From Sophora flavescens (Eukaryota > Streptophyta > Magnoliopsida > Fabales > Fabaceae), in assembly GCA_030762895.1 (NCBI GenBank), contig CM061068.1, positions 78,703,228-78,767,227 of the forward strand: a stretch of 64,000 nt of DNA, given 5' to 3'. Both the position numbers and the translations under genes were made by a program. Below the pieces are notes generated by a model that saw only the letters and a program-made list of their open reading frames with translations, ran no database searches and was not told the DNA's origin. Numbering within the stretch: position 1 is the first letter of the stretch; each line of letters begins with the position of its first letter. This document shows, in pieces, positions 1 to 10,739 of the stretch.

Positions 1-668
1 ACAGATGGGTTACATCATGGAATACTTACATTGTAAATGGATATAAATTTAACACAAAAACATGGAAGGAAGGAATTCAGTCGTGTAACTACGGTGCTTG
101 TGTGTGAGCCATTGATGGCAATGTAGAGGATGATTTCTATGGGGTTCTAACTGACATCCTTGAACTCGATTATACCGGTTTTCCCGTGATGAAGTTAGTT
201 ATCTTCAAGTGTGATTGGTTTGATCCTACTCTTGACGTAGGGACAAAAATCGATAAAAAATATGGTATTGTTCAAGTTAGGCTGTCTCGTAGGTATAATA
301 AGGCGTACGACCCATTCATTTTTTCACAACAGGCAGATCAGGTTTATTACTCGTCATATCCCGAAGGACATCAAGGCTGGTTGGGTGTTATTAAGATAAA
401 GGCTTGCAGTATAATTACTGATAATGTAATCAACCAACCTGAAAAAGATGCTCCGTACCAAGATGATGAGTTTTCAAGACCCCACGTAACCTTGCAAATT
501 ATGCCGGACATTATTGTTAATTATCTGGCGGACATTTCCGGAAATGGGGAAGAAGTTGAAAGAGATTTAATGGATCAATCCGAGTTGGACGCATCTAGCG
601 AAGGCACATTCCGATCAAGTGAGACTAATGAGAGTGAGGGTGAATTTAGTGACGAAGATTCTACTTAG
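1..668 (+). pseudogene. CACTA TNP2 transposase, C-terminal end (DUF4216 region)
   Basis: The translation resembles the C-terminal DUF4216 segment of plant CACTA TNP2 transposases. It runs from a segment reading WNTYIVNGYKFNTK, through FYGVLTDILELDY, to KLVIFKCDWFDP. The acidic tail ends at the stop near 668. An in-frame TGA near 112-114 (in CV-stop-AIDG) breaks the frame, and the open part begins at 186. The transposase would cut and rejoin element ends; only its tail is present here and the DDE catalytic core lies outside the window. The Transposase_24-type gene follows about 110 bases downstream, as usual in this superfamily. It is judged inactive. Confidence 0.85.
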
Positions 669-1039
669 GTAATTTATTTATGTCATAATTCATTGTGTAA
701 ATGTCATTCTACTTAGGTAATTTATTTTTGTATTATTTACACTGTTGTGTAATCATCTTTTCATTTTTTACACAGATGGAAGATTCCTCTAGAGGTAGGG
801 GTCGTCGTGGTGGTCGTGGCAGAGGTCGTGCTGCGAGAGTCCCTTCGCCGGTCGACCCACAGCCTTCAGATCGAGACCACCCTACCAGCACCTCTGTGAA
901 CGGGACACCTCAGGGTGATGGAGTTGCACCCCCTACCCAGCCTCATGTGGTCGGGACACAGGCTGTACCTTCATCATCCACACCTATGACAGGACCATCA
1001 TCATCATTGGGACAGGAGAGTCGTGGTCCATCCGACATG

Positions 1040-1884
1040 AGGATTCTTATTAAAATATTCACATCTGGGATGGAATATTAGATACCTCCATCTGGGATGG
1101 GGAAGGCAGTGGGACGCCATTGCATGGATATGAGCTCATAGACCTTAGTGGATCTGGGATTCACACCGGTTCTGGGAACCAAAGAGTCAAGTTAAGTGAT
1201 TCTGGGAATCATCGAGTCATGTTCGTGGAGTTGCATTGTGTAGAGTTTGCATGGTGAATGTGATTAAATGCAATGTGATGTGACCGTTGCTGAGTTTATG
1301 AGTTTGTGCTTTAAATACTTGACATTAATTTTATATATATGTATATATAATTATTATTTTGGAGGTTTATTATATTCAATATTTTAAAAATTAGCGGGTA
1401 CCATGAATGTTTTTCCGGTTACCGCACCGGCTGAGAACAACACTATTTGCGAAAATATTTTTAGAACTTGATTTTTATTCACTGGGATTATATCTCATTA
1501 AAAGTGTTGTTTTCAGAGCACGAGGACGATATCACTTGAAGTCAAGAGGATTGAAGACTTAGCGAATTTACTTATTTATTATCTAGCTTTGTTAGTATTT
1601 TATTTTGAATAAGGAGCCGTTTGTGGCTAGACATATTTATTTTATTTTTTATTTATCGTTGGGTTTATTAGTAGACGCCCGGTTTTGAGGCTTGGGGTTT
1701 TTATTTGGACGTATGGATTTATTATTTATTACTTTGATACATTATTACTATTTTAATTAATATGAGACATTTTTCACACTTATATAATTGATGAAACTTT
1801 TATGATTAACATATTTTAATTAAATGTATTAAAGGATTTTTATACAATTTGTTTTGGGTTACTAATGTAATGAAGGGCGTTACA
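1040..1884 (+). repeat. LTR-retrotransposon remnant (apparent LTR 3' part)
   Basis: This stretch interrupts the CACTA second gene. It ends in GGGCGTTACA at 1884, followed four bases later by a methionine-tRNA-type primer binding site, which is how a 5' LTR ends. It carries TATA-like AT-rich sequence around 1330-1360. It is not similar by eye to the 407-bp LTR at 1958-2364. The two are therefore either LTRs of different elements joined by recombination, or one is misassigned. The left border is approximate, and no target duplication was found around the 1040-2364 insertion. Confidence 0.5.
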
Positions 1885-1888
1885 CATA

Positions 1889-1900
1889 TGGTATCAGAGC
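1889..1900 (+). other. Primer binding site (initiator tRNA-Met type)
   Basis: TGGTATCAGAGC, the standard plant retrotransposon primer site for initiator tRNA-Met, lies four bases after the LTR end at 1884. It precedes the next LTR start by only 57 bases. Cassandra elements and many gypsy and copia elements use this site. Confidence 0.75.
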
Positions 1901-1957
1901 GGCACCTCTCCCAGTACGGTGTGGTTCGGGGACGAACCAAGCGGAAGCTGGTGGGCA

Positions 1958-2364
1958 TGTAACACCCGGGTGCCGACGAGGGCGGGGAGTGGTCGCCGGT
2001 GCAAGAAGGCACGGACAAGGAGCGGCTCCAGACAGGCTTCTAGGCGGAGGGACACATGAATGAACCGATTACACACCCGAATGAGAGGGATCCTGAGACT
2101 GTGCAGGTATGGGACTATACAGTTGAGGAAGGCTTATATGAATTGATTGGTACTACCTATACCAACAAGATGCATCTTCTTTTTGGGATCCCATCACTTA
2201 AGAACTCCACAGTTAAGCGTGCTTGACTTGGAGCAATTATGGGATGGGTGACCTCCTGGGAAGTTTTCCCGGGAAGCGTGTGAGTGAGGACAAAGCATGC
2301 TGAAAAGACCCGTGTTGGTCTGTGGGGACAGTCGTCAATCCATAGAGCAGCCAGGGATGTTACA
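1958..2364 (+). repeat. Cassandra-type LTR containing 5S rRNA gene sequence
   Basis: The repeat begins TGTAACA and ends TGTTACA, the inverted LTR ends of Cassandra TRIM elements. Around 2183-2265 it carries a recognisable 5S rRNA gene segment. This includes the box A region AGTTAAGCGTGCTTG (2211-2225) and the box C region GGGATGGGTGACCTCC (2241-2256). Cassandra elements are known to carry 5S sequence with RNA polymerase III promoter boxes in their LTRs. The 5S part has substitutions and short indels and is not a functional rRNA gene. No matching second LTR was found, so this is a solo or chimeric copy. Confidence 0.8.
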
Positions 2365-3153
2365 CACGTGCTTGGACCGGCGGGTCTAAATCAGCTGCCG
2401 CCCACTACGACGAGCTGGTAATACATTAAACTTTTGACTTATTATACTATTTAATTAGTTTTCATTTTTAATTATTCTTATGAATTTAAGATTATATTTT
2501 TCTGTGCAGAAAGAACAAAAACAGCGGGCCCCCACTGCTATGGAGTTGGTGGAGAGGACGAAGAAGTTGAAGTCGGGGACATGGGTCAACGACAAGGCCC
2601 GTAACTATGCTGTAAGCAAAAAAACAATTTAGTGTTTACTTGTAATTTATTATAAATGATTTGTTAATATTGATTATAATTTTAACTAAATCTCTTCAAC
2701 TATACTTTGTAGGTGGGCTTCAACGAGAAGAAGGATGATGCCATATCACGTGCCTCACAGTCACAAGATGAGGCCTTGACTGGTGATGGGCCCAGCTCTC
2801 CTATCTCCGTCGACGATAATACCATTTATTTGGAGGTCGTCGGGGGCAGGAACGAGAAGGGGTACGTGTATGGCCTCAGACACCTGGGAGGCGAGTTTAT
2901 CTCTTCATCATCCGGCACACCTGCTCCTTCCTACGCCGATACCGTCCCTCAGGAGCAGTTCAACCAAATGCAGGACACCATCACGCAGCTGAACGCGAAG
3001 CTTCGGGAGAAGAGCGAGAGAGAGCATCAGATGGCGAACCAAATTGCACTGTTGACTCAGGCACACCAGCAGCCGATGCAGACGAGCATCGAGCAGGGCC
3101 AGACACTGCGGCTGGTGTTGGAGCAGATGAGGATCCAGACTCCAGTTGTTTAG

Positions 3154-3480
3154 GGTGATGCTCTGACGGTTGTGCCGCCTGCTGCCGCTCCTCCAGTTCC
3201 GCCGCCAGCTACTGGAGAGGACGATCAGATAGCAGACGTCGGTGGTACGGACGCTGAGGATGATTGGATTCCTCCACCTCCCCCTCATCATGACTCTTTT
3301 TTTTTTTCATATTTTTGACTTTAAACGATTCTTGTACGACACTTTGGATTATTATTTTTTATATATATTCATTATTTCTTATGATTGTATATTTCATTAG
3401 TAATTTGGTGTGTTTTATTAGTAATTTTGCTAAACTTTAAAGAAAAACATAAAAAATTTATTATTTTAAAAATTTAATTT
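3154..3480. other. Decayed 3' flank of the CACTA second gene
   Basis: The first 140 bases still read as a proline-rich extension of the second gene beyond the stop at 3153, which suggests that this stop is a mutation. The rest is T-rich and AT-rich sequence without a gene. Confidence 0.5.
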
Positions 3481-3499
3481 AATTTTTTTTTAACAAAAA

Positions 3500-3880
3500 C
3501 CAGTTTAGCGACCGATTTAGAAACCAATAATCCAGTCGCTAAACTTTAGTTAACATTAACAGATTGTGGTCTAGCGACTGAAAATCCATCACTAATATAG
3601 GTTAACAGTAACCAACATTGGCGACCGAACTAGCAACTGATTATCGGTCGCTAAAAATGGTTACCCAAACAATGCGACCAACCGTGTAGCGACCATTTTT
3701 TTTATTTAGCGACCGAAATTATGGTCGCCATTTTGCGACCGAATTATTATTTCGGTCTCTAAAAGCTTAGCGACCATGTTATCAGTCACCACCATTAATC
3801 GGTCTCTAATTCGGTCGCTACATTAAATAGCGACCGAATTAGAACATTTAGCAACCGAATATGCCGGTCGCTAAACAGTT
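3500..3880. repeat. CACTA subterminal repeats (GCGACCGA / TCGGTCGC)
   Basis: About fifteen short copies of a motif reading GCGACCGA or its complement TCGGTCGC, often extended with AATT or TAAA, lie in both orientations in the last 400 bases of the element. CACTA elements carry such subterminal repeats as binding sites for the second protein. The opposed copies can pair, so transcripts of this region would fold into hairpins. Confidence 0.8.
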
Positions 3881-3894
3881 GTTTTTTTGTAGTG
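3881..3894 (-). repeat. CACTA terminal inverted repeat (right end)
   Basis: Read on the minus strand, the end is CACTACAAAAAAAC, a common plant CACTA terminus. It fixes the right border at 3894. The three bases after it, GCA, would be the target duplication. Confidence 0.85.
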
Positions 3895-4982
3895 GCACCA
3901 GCACGATTAAGACCATGTGATACTGGAACATACACCCGTTGGCCCGATGACCCAAACATGCCCTCCCGTGCAGCTGATTTCTCTTTTGGGTTGGTCGGGT
4001 CGGAGGATTTTGTCCAACCCTAATATTTTGTTTGAAACTAGACCTTTTATAGGTGGGTCAAAACTCAAAATATCATTTGTGAAGACTCAAGTTTGAGGAT
4101 GAGTTCTTTAATATATTTTCTAGTCATGTGATTGTATGGATTAGAGACAAATATCAATAAATCTTATTAGTAAGCTCAATCAAGATTTGATAGAAAAATT
4201 TGTTATAATCTTTTTGTCCGCCTCTCTTATTGAATCCCCATGGTCAGAAAACAAGAGGAAAAAAACAAATAAGAAGGTACATTTTTCTCAAATTCTTTCT
4301 CCTTTAATTTATTCTTGTCATCAATTCTAATGAAAATCCTGTCAAATTCTTTTAAAAAAATAATATCAGCTAATGAAAAAATGTGTTGAATCAAAGTGTC
4401 ACCATTTGATTAAAAGAATTGTTTGTAAGTTGGGGAGTAACTTTATATTCTTATTACACCAATGCATGTTGGTTTAGGGTTTAGTGTATACCAAAAACTT
4501 TATTTTCTTATGACCATAACACGACACATACATTTATGTTTATGGCCCATGGGGCAATATGGCCCAACCCGACTCAAGAATGGGTTGGATTGAAAAAATA
4601 AACTCACTTTTATACCAGGTCATAATAACTCGGCTCACTTAACTCGTGGGTTAAACGAGTTCGAGCGGGGTTGATCCACATTTTTCCTTTTGTTTTCATT
4701 GTTTTTGTATTATATTATTGTTATTAAGCTATGTTGGAATTTGAATGGTGAATGATGTATTTAGATTTAGATTTGGACATTGATAAATGTTGTAACCTTG
4801 TAATTGTTTTGTTTTCAATTTTTCATTTGGTTTTGTTGTTACTTGTTAATTTGTTATTGCGTTTGGTAAATGGTCCATTTAAATTCGGTGTCAATATTTA
4901 ATTTCTATTTTATTTCACTCACTTCAAATTTATATCTTTTGAGTTTATACTTTACACTTCAAATATACATCTTCTCAGCAAC
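3895..4982. other. Intergenic, no gene seen
   Basis: AT-rich sequence with no coding potential, no clear repeat structure and no recognised element ends. Confidence 0.6.
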
Positions 4983-5244
4983 ATGTTGATGAAAAGGGAA
5001 AAAAAGAAGAATAAAACTTTGATGTATTTTTTCTTTTGTCCTCCCTTCAACATTTGTTCGGTGTCTACCCTTCAATATACCTCGCTTCTCATATCTTTTT
5101 CTCATCTGTCATGCAAAAAGGGTCATTGGGTCGCTAGCGCCCCAGCCACCGGCACCTATGGTCATTTCATGAGGGCAGTTTATGGATACCCCTCGTAATG
5201 GCCATATGCCATTCACATATCCTTTTCAAAGGCTCACCTTTCTC
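4983..5244 (+). repeat. Left copy of a diverged local duplication
   Basis: This stretch resembles 8979-9245. Shared landmarks include CCTCCCTTCAA, a GGGTCGC segment, GATACCCCTC and ATTCACATAT in the same order, with indels. The solo LTR lies exactly between the two copies. The simplest reading is an old tandem duplication whose junction was later hit by the LTR element. The short open frame here is not conserved and is not taken as a gene. Confidence 0.55.
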
Positions 5245-6040
5245 AGTAATGAGACACCCAGCTGTGCCTCTTTGTGTCATTAGATTAAAACCTCAGTATT
5301 TAATTACTTAATCTCACGGTTAACATGAAAATACGTAAAAATTAAAACTTATAAAGTATACAACTTCATATAGAATGACATATCACAATATAAGTATATT
5401 ATGCATATTACAAAACACTATTGAGGATATCCTATCAGTAGGATCCCTCATAGGCATATGCTTAGACAAAAAGTTAAACAGCGGAAAACATAATAAAAAT
5501 ACGCCTCACGAGACGCACTGGTCATAACTAACTAGACCCTAATCACCATGGGTCACAGCTCGTCCTCTAGCCTCCGGTTCGTAGGGAGTTCCATCCAACT
5601 CCTCCTGGTTACGCTCATCCATAGGGTCTTCTCGTACGATTCCACAAGGAGATAAAATACAACATACATAAATATACAGTGGATAAGAAACAGTTCTATC
5701 ATCAAAAAGCGGAAAAGAGTCATAGTAAATTATACAGTAATTGTCACAGACAATCAACACACATAACTAATGAATCATCCTCAGGTTAATATATATCATC
5801 ATCTATCCTTACTCTCATGCAATCTAATACTTTATTTTTACGTAACCTCTCTAATACTATCACAATGTCTTTACGTTATTGTGGCCACTACCACTCCTGT
5901 CACCATCCCTCATTTGCATCCGGGCACACCCTCATTCCCGTTAGGATATTCCACCTAGTGCACACCTCCATTCCCGTTAAGGTGTTCCACCCCCATTCCC
6001 TAAGGTGGAAGTGGTCTCGCGAGAACTCTTGATTTTTACG

Positions 6041-6263
6041 TATATTATATTACCAATACATGATGTATTATATTACCAATACACAGAAGTGTTTTACATG
6101 TATTATATTACCAATACATGGTGTATTATATTACCAATACACATAAGTGTTTTACGTATATTATATTACCAATACACGGTGTATTATATTACCAATACAC
6201 AGATGTTCTTGTGTATTATATTACCAATACACTTTTGTCCTTGTGTATTATATTACCAATACA
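6041..6263 (+). repeat. Minisatellite, eight copies of TATTATATTACCAATACA
   Basis: Eight near-identical 18-base cores start near 6041, 6064, 6100, 6123, 6157, 6181, 6212 and 6245. Early spacing alternates between about 23 and 35 bases, giving a higher-order dimer of about 58 bases. Variable linkers separate the dimers. The array lies inside the solo LTR. Confidence 0.85.
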
Positions 6264-7099
6264 TGGTTGTGGACAACCACACCTATACTTGAATCTCACC
6301 AACCCGTTTTAACAACATCCTAGTGCCTTAACCTTCCATTAGAACTTGACACATATTCTATGCCATAACACCTCTTTAACATACATCATCTAGGTTAGGC
6401 ACTTCTAAATCATCATTATCCTCACACCCAAAACAATCATCTCTTAGACAACAAATATATCTTTGCTTAAAAACCACTAAGCATAATAATGCAAACCAGA
6501 CAGATCATGCATAACACAATATCAATCAAAATATTCCCATATCACCAATCATAGCACAAAATCAATTCAATAAAGGTAATAAAATCAAATCAACCATAAA
6601 CAATATAAAATCAACCTAATATCGATAAACCTACAATCCCGGAATCGCCATTGGTTTTTCGGAAAAGGTTTCCAATGTGATTTTGGTCTTGCCGATTACT
6701 CGACTACTAGTAGGGTTTAGGTCGCCCTACACAATTATTATATAATCTACTACTTATCCATTCCGACAATAAGTTGATTATTTCCCCCACCTGGGTTATC
6801 ACCGAACTCCCGAACTCGAAGCCCCTCGTTGTCACACTACAAAGTACTAACTCCACCTTCAACCAATCAACATAATAACCAATAAATCAAACAAACTCAT
6901 CTATGTTCTCTTTAGGCTAGGTTTGGACATTTAATTCAAATTAGAGTTAGGATTCTTTTCTCAACATAAGCCTTTGGATACTTATCACTTAGGTTCTAGG
7001 TAACTTTGATAAATTGCTATAACTTGAAGATATGGAATAAAAAATCATCCAACCACTTAGGGTAGGTTTCGGCCTTGTATTACAAAATAGGCTAGAAAT

Positions 7100-7830
7100 C
7101 TTTAAACTTACCTATCTCTTAGACTTAGCATCTAAATGTATTAAGGAGATTAAGTCCATGATCATATTGGAAAATGAAAACAAAACATCCTAGGTTCATA
7201 ACCATCATAGGTTCGGCCATCATAGGATAAATAGGCTATAAATCTTTAAACTTTCCAATCTCTTAGACTTAGCATCCAAATGTATTAAGGAGCTCAAGTC
7301 CATGATCATTTTGTAAAATGAAAAACAAAGTATCATAGGTCCATAACCTTCTAGGTTCAGCCTTCATAGGATTTATAGACTAGAAATCTCTAAACTCTCA
7401 AATCTCTTAGACTTAGCATCCAAATATCTTATGGAGCTCAAGTCCATGATCATTTTGGAAAACAATGGAAACTTAAACTTTCCAATCTCTTAGACTTAGC
7501 ATCCAAATATCTTATGGAGCTCAAGTCCATGATCATTTTGAAAAATAAGAAATAACACATCCTAGGTTCAATAACATAGAATAAACAAGTTAGAAATCCT
7601 TAAACTTTTCAATCTCTTAGACTTAGCATCCTTCTATATTAAGGAGCCTTAGTCCATGATCATTTTGGAAAATGAAACTCAAACATCCTTGCTCTAAAAC
7701 ATTTAAGTTTTGGCCTACATAGGATAATGAGGAAAAATATTCTTTGTTTTATAACAACTCTTAGGTTTAGAATCACAAGGTATTAAGAGTTCTAAATCCA
7801 TGATCATACTTGGAAAGTTGAAACATAGTA
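7100..7830 (+). repeat. Diverged tandem repeats of about 140 bp inside the solo LTR
   Basis: A segment containing CTCTTAGACTTAGCATC, then GGAGCTCAAGTCCATGATCAT and AAAATGAAA recurs near 7115, 7258, 7402, 7484 and 7612. A more diverged copy lies near 7750. Most units are 128-144 bases, with one short unit of about 82. Confidence 0.8.
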
Positions 7831-8978
7831 TCCTAGGCTTACTTATACATATTTTCGTCCATCATAGGAAAACAAGCTATCAAACCTTTCAAGATTTATA
7901 GATTTAAGATCAAGGAATAGTTAGAAACCCAAACACATGATCATATTCCAAAAGTTGAAGCAAAAACCTCCTAGGCCACATATACTTAGCATTCGGCCTT
8001 CATAGGAAGAGATATGTAGAGATTTTTGTTTTATACAACCTCTTAGTAAGTGAAAATATAAGTTAATACAAGACTATAGAAAGTGGTTTCAACTCAAAAG
8101 GAGTTTTCTACCATTTTAGAGAAATTTTAGAAGTTTAAAGTATATAAAGAACACATAAAGCAAACTAAGAAATAAAATATGAAACTTGCAAAAAGTTTCA
8201 TATGAGATCATTACCCTTAGTATAAGGAAGAACTTTAACGAAGAACTCAAGTGGAAAAGACTAATAAAAACTAAAGCTTTAAGAGCTTGAACTTTTAAAA
8301 GAAAAGGAAGTAGATGAAGTTTTAATGGAGTTTTGGAGAAGGAAAGTGATGAAGTGAAAATGAGAGGTGTATATATAGAGAAGGGAGAGAGTGGCACGAA
8401 GTTAAGGAGAGAGGAATGAGCTTGGAGAGCAAGTTTTGACCTTGTGCCTTGTTTGGTTTGAGAAGAGAGAAAAAAATAGGTTTTTAGAATATAATATGAT
8501 ATAATTTGAAAAGTGTGATGATTACACTTCTGGAGTGTGTCATAACCCATTTTCATCAAGTCCCATCAAGTCACTTCACTTCTTTTGTGCTCCCTAATCT
8601 GCTCCATTTCGTACCCGATTGTATTTTCCGATCGTAATTCTTCCGACATTTTCGCCTGAATAAATATTTTATTTTATTTCTGAACTCGAATTTTTGAAAA
8701 TTTTCAATATCATACAAAACATCACAAAAACACTAACCGTTTCGTTCACGTTCAAAATTAGGTTTTCTGCTCAGTAAACTTGTACCAGCAGTGAAAACGC
8801 AGACCGGCTTTCGTCTAAATTTTCAACCGAAAATTTTACCGTAACCCTCTACCATAAAGTAGACTATGAATATGATTTTATTTTAATCAAAAACACTTTC
8901 TAACTCTCAAATTAAAATATAATTAATTATATTTTAACCGATTGAACAACATAATTAAAATCAGGCTATTACAAGTAA

Positions 8979-9245
8979 CATAAGGGAGAAAACATAATGA
9001 AGCTTTTGTTGTGTTTTTCCTTCGATCCTCCCTTCAATATCCGTCACTGGGTCGCCACCGCCCCCTTCTATCATTTTGTGATGGCACTTTATAGATACCC
9101 CTCATATGGCTCACGTTTGTTTCAAGTCGCCGGTGACTCCTCGATAATCCTAATATAGGATTAGAGCAGTGCTGGCCAAACATCTCATTTTGTGAGCCAT
9201 TTTTGGAGACGATGACATTCACATATATTTTTCTCGTCTGTCATC
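8979..9245 (+). repeat. Right copy of the diverged local duplication
   Basis: The counterpart of 4983-5244 begins immediately after the right target duplication of the solo LTR. It keeps the CCTCCCTTCAA, GGGTCGC and GATACCCCTC landmarks in order. Confidence 0.55.
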
Positions 9246-10199
9246 ACATTTAGGATGAGTTTTCTTCTGACCCTCTTCTGGAAGAATAAGAACAAATAGA
9301 AGAATACATGAGAAGATTTTTTAAAATTTGTAGTGTGGGTTAAGAACACAAAGGATAATTATTCATAGGAGAAATTGACTTAGGTTTAGGAGCCTTTGTT
9401 CAATAGCTATTAAGGTAGAATTGATTACTTTCCAATTTTATATGCATTGAAGGTTTGAATATCGGGTTTTCTTTGCAGAGAGTTTATTGAACTTCCATCA
9501 ATTCTATGAACTGTGCCAACACCCAACGATTACGGGCAGAGAGTTAGTCACCTAGAAAATGTAGTTTTAATTCAAGGTGAAGATAGCATTTTTCATTTAA
9601 AGCACTACTATAATTACAACTTTCATAACGTTTGTGCATACAACACTATTAAATTTGTATATTATGATAGCGCTCCCCCGGTTATGCGCTGTTAATGATG
9701 TATGGGGTAAAGAGCGTTTTTCTCATCAAAATAGGTTATGGGGTTAAGATAGCGTTTCCTCGTTGTATAGCAATTAAAGCTTTATAATTTAGTAGCGTTT
9801 CTAATTATCAGTGCTATTAAATACTCCGGTTTATTTTTTTAGAGCGCATCCTGCTGAAGTCACTATTAAGTGTGTGCTAATAAATCCCGAATCTCACGTA
9901 GTATAGCATCTATCAAATGATTAAATTGTGTTATCTTTGTAGGTTGTTCATTTATATCTTCTCCTTTTCTATTCTTTTTTATTTCACATTTTTTATTCTA
10001 CATATTTTTTTTTCTTTCCACGAGGTTCATGTTTACTGAAGAATGGTTGTTGATCTATATTTATCTATTATGACGATTGACCACACAAGGTAGTGGCTTT
10101 GCCTGGTGTATCAAGGTGAGTTCTAACCATATCAAAAATCAAGAAGTGTCTCCACCTATTATTATTATTACTTCAAAATCATTGAACAACTGATTTTAC
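9246..10199. other. Intergenic, no gene seen
   Basis: AT-rich sequence. Around 9665-9850 short words such as TAGCGTTT and AGCGC recur, as in some CACTA subterminal regions, but no element ends were found. Confidence 0.5.
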
Positions 10200-10200
10200 A

Positions 10201-10348
10201 AGCTTCCTCTTGGTATGAAGAATTCGTAGATCCAGTCTCCATCCTCACAACAATACCGAATCCTCCCAATCCCCGCTTGATCAAGTTGGTATATCTTAGC
10301 TGCCAAAGAAATATCACTCCTGCTTACCAGGGAAGCCAAGTATAGCCA
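10201..10348 (-). pseudogene. Unrecognised possible coding fragment
   Basis: On the minus strand an open frame of about 50 codons reads smoothly with balanced amino-acid use, containing SLAAKIYQLDQAG and then EDGDWIYEFFIP. It stops at 10201-10203. Upstream the frame closes after about 50 codons, and no start or partner exon could be placed with confidence. It could be the last exon of a lost host gene, a captured fragment, or chance. No family is recognised. Confidence 0.25.
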
Positions 10349-10734
10349 TTAGCCTAGTAAATTAATGGTTTCTTCTAATTTCTTCCAACATTTATTTGCA
10401 TAAGAAAATAGGAAAAGATAAAAAAAAAGTGGCAGGAAAAGGAGGAAGAGGACGACAAGAAGAAGAACGAGAAAAATAAGAGACACTATTCAAAGGTAAA
10501 CCAAAGAGACAACCAACCAATAAAAGATTATGCATAACATCATTAGATGAAAAGTCAAGTATCAAGTGCAAGACAAGCAAAAATTCAACAAAAGAAATGT
10601 ATGAGATAATATACTAATATGAAGAATCAATCCTCATAGAAAGCTTAAGGCGAAGAAAAATTGGACAAAATACAGGTTAGTAGCGAGGCCAAGAGAAAAA
10701 ATGCAAAAAATAAAAATTGATGAACTCAAAAGCA

Positions 10735-10739
10735 ATAAG
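10735..10739 (+). repeat. Target-site duplication ATAAG (left) of the copia element
   Basis: ATAAG precedes the 5' LTR and reappears at 30787-30791 directly after the end of the 3' LTR. This shows that everything between belongs to one insertion plus what later landed inside it. Confidence 0.92.

Larger units (their letters stand above)
778..3153 (+). pseudogene. CACTA second gene, Transposase_24 (Ptta/En/Spm) type, interrupted
   Basis: The first exon begins at ATG 778 after an apparent AG acceptor. It encodes an Arg/Gly-rich start (SSRGRGRRGGRGRGRAAR) and a Pro/Ser-rich stretch. After about residue 85 the frame runs into foreign LTR sequence (about 1040-2364). The gene resumes at about 2365 and splices through a segment reading MELVERTKKLKSGTWVNDKA (exon about 2511-2610). 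The last exon is about 2713-3153, and its end forms a Gln/Glu-rich coiled coil. The conserved DNA-binding-like middle part expected between the two halves is absent. Proteins of this kind (PF03004) accompany TNP2 and probably bind element ends, as TNPA does in maize. No intact product is possible. Confidence 0.78.
1..3894 (+). mobile_element. CACTA (En/Spm) transposon, 3' portion, decayed
   Basis: The window opens inside a CACTA-type DNA transposon reading rightwards. The tail of its TNP2 transposase comes first, then a second gene of the Transposase_24 type. Next comes a block of short subterminal repeats in both orientations, and the element ends in a CACTA terminal inverted repeat. The left end lies outside the window, so the 3-bp target duplication cannot be checked. 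Both genes are broken, and LTR retrotransposon sequence sits inside the second gene. The gene order is the same as in the second CACTA element at 20770-30745, but the subterminal repeats differ, so the two belong to separate families. Confidence 0.88.
5250..8973 (-). mobile_element. Giant solo LTR (gypsy-like), 3,724 bp
   Basis: On the minus strand the repeat starts TGTAATAGCCTG at 8973 and ends GGGTGTCTCA at 5250. It is flanked by a perfect 5-bp target duplication AGTAA (5245-5249 and 8974-8978). No primer site, polypurine tract or polyprotein is present, so it is a solo LTR left by recombination between the two LTRs of an element. It contains a TATATA-box-like promoter on the minus strand near 8365-8375 and two internal tandem arrays. 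The long LTR and its ends suggest a Tekay/Del-type gypsy element. The 147-residue minus-strand frame at 8116-8559 is Leu/Phe/Ser-rich and probably spurious. Confidence 0.85.

Noticed and set aside
2183..2270. 5S rRNA gene
   Set aside because: The match is partial, has indels and lies within TGTAACA...TGTTACA ends. It is the 5S-derived part of a Cassandra-type LTR, not a gene.
2908..3291. Minus-strand 127-codon frame
   Set aside because: It is the shadow of the plus-strand Transposase_24-type exon, whose frame has the family features.
8116..8559. 147-codon minus-strand frame as a gene
   Set aside because: Low-complexity Leu/Phe/Ser composition inside a solo LTR downstream of its TATA-like box; no family resemblance.
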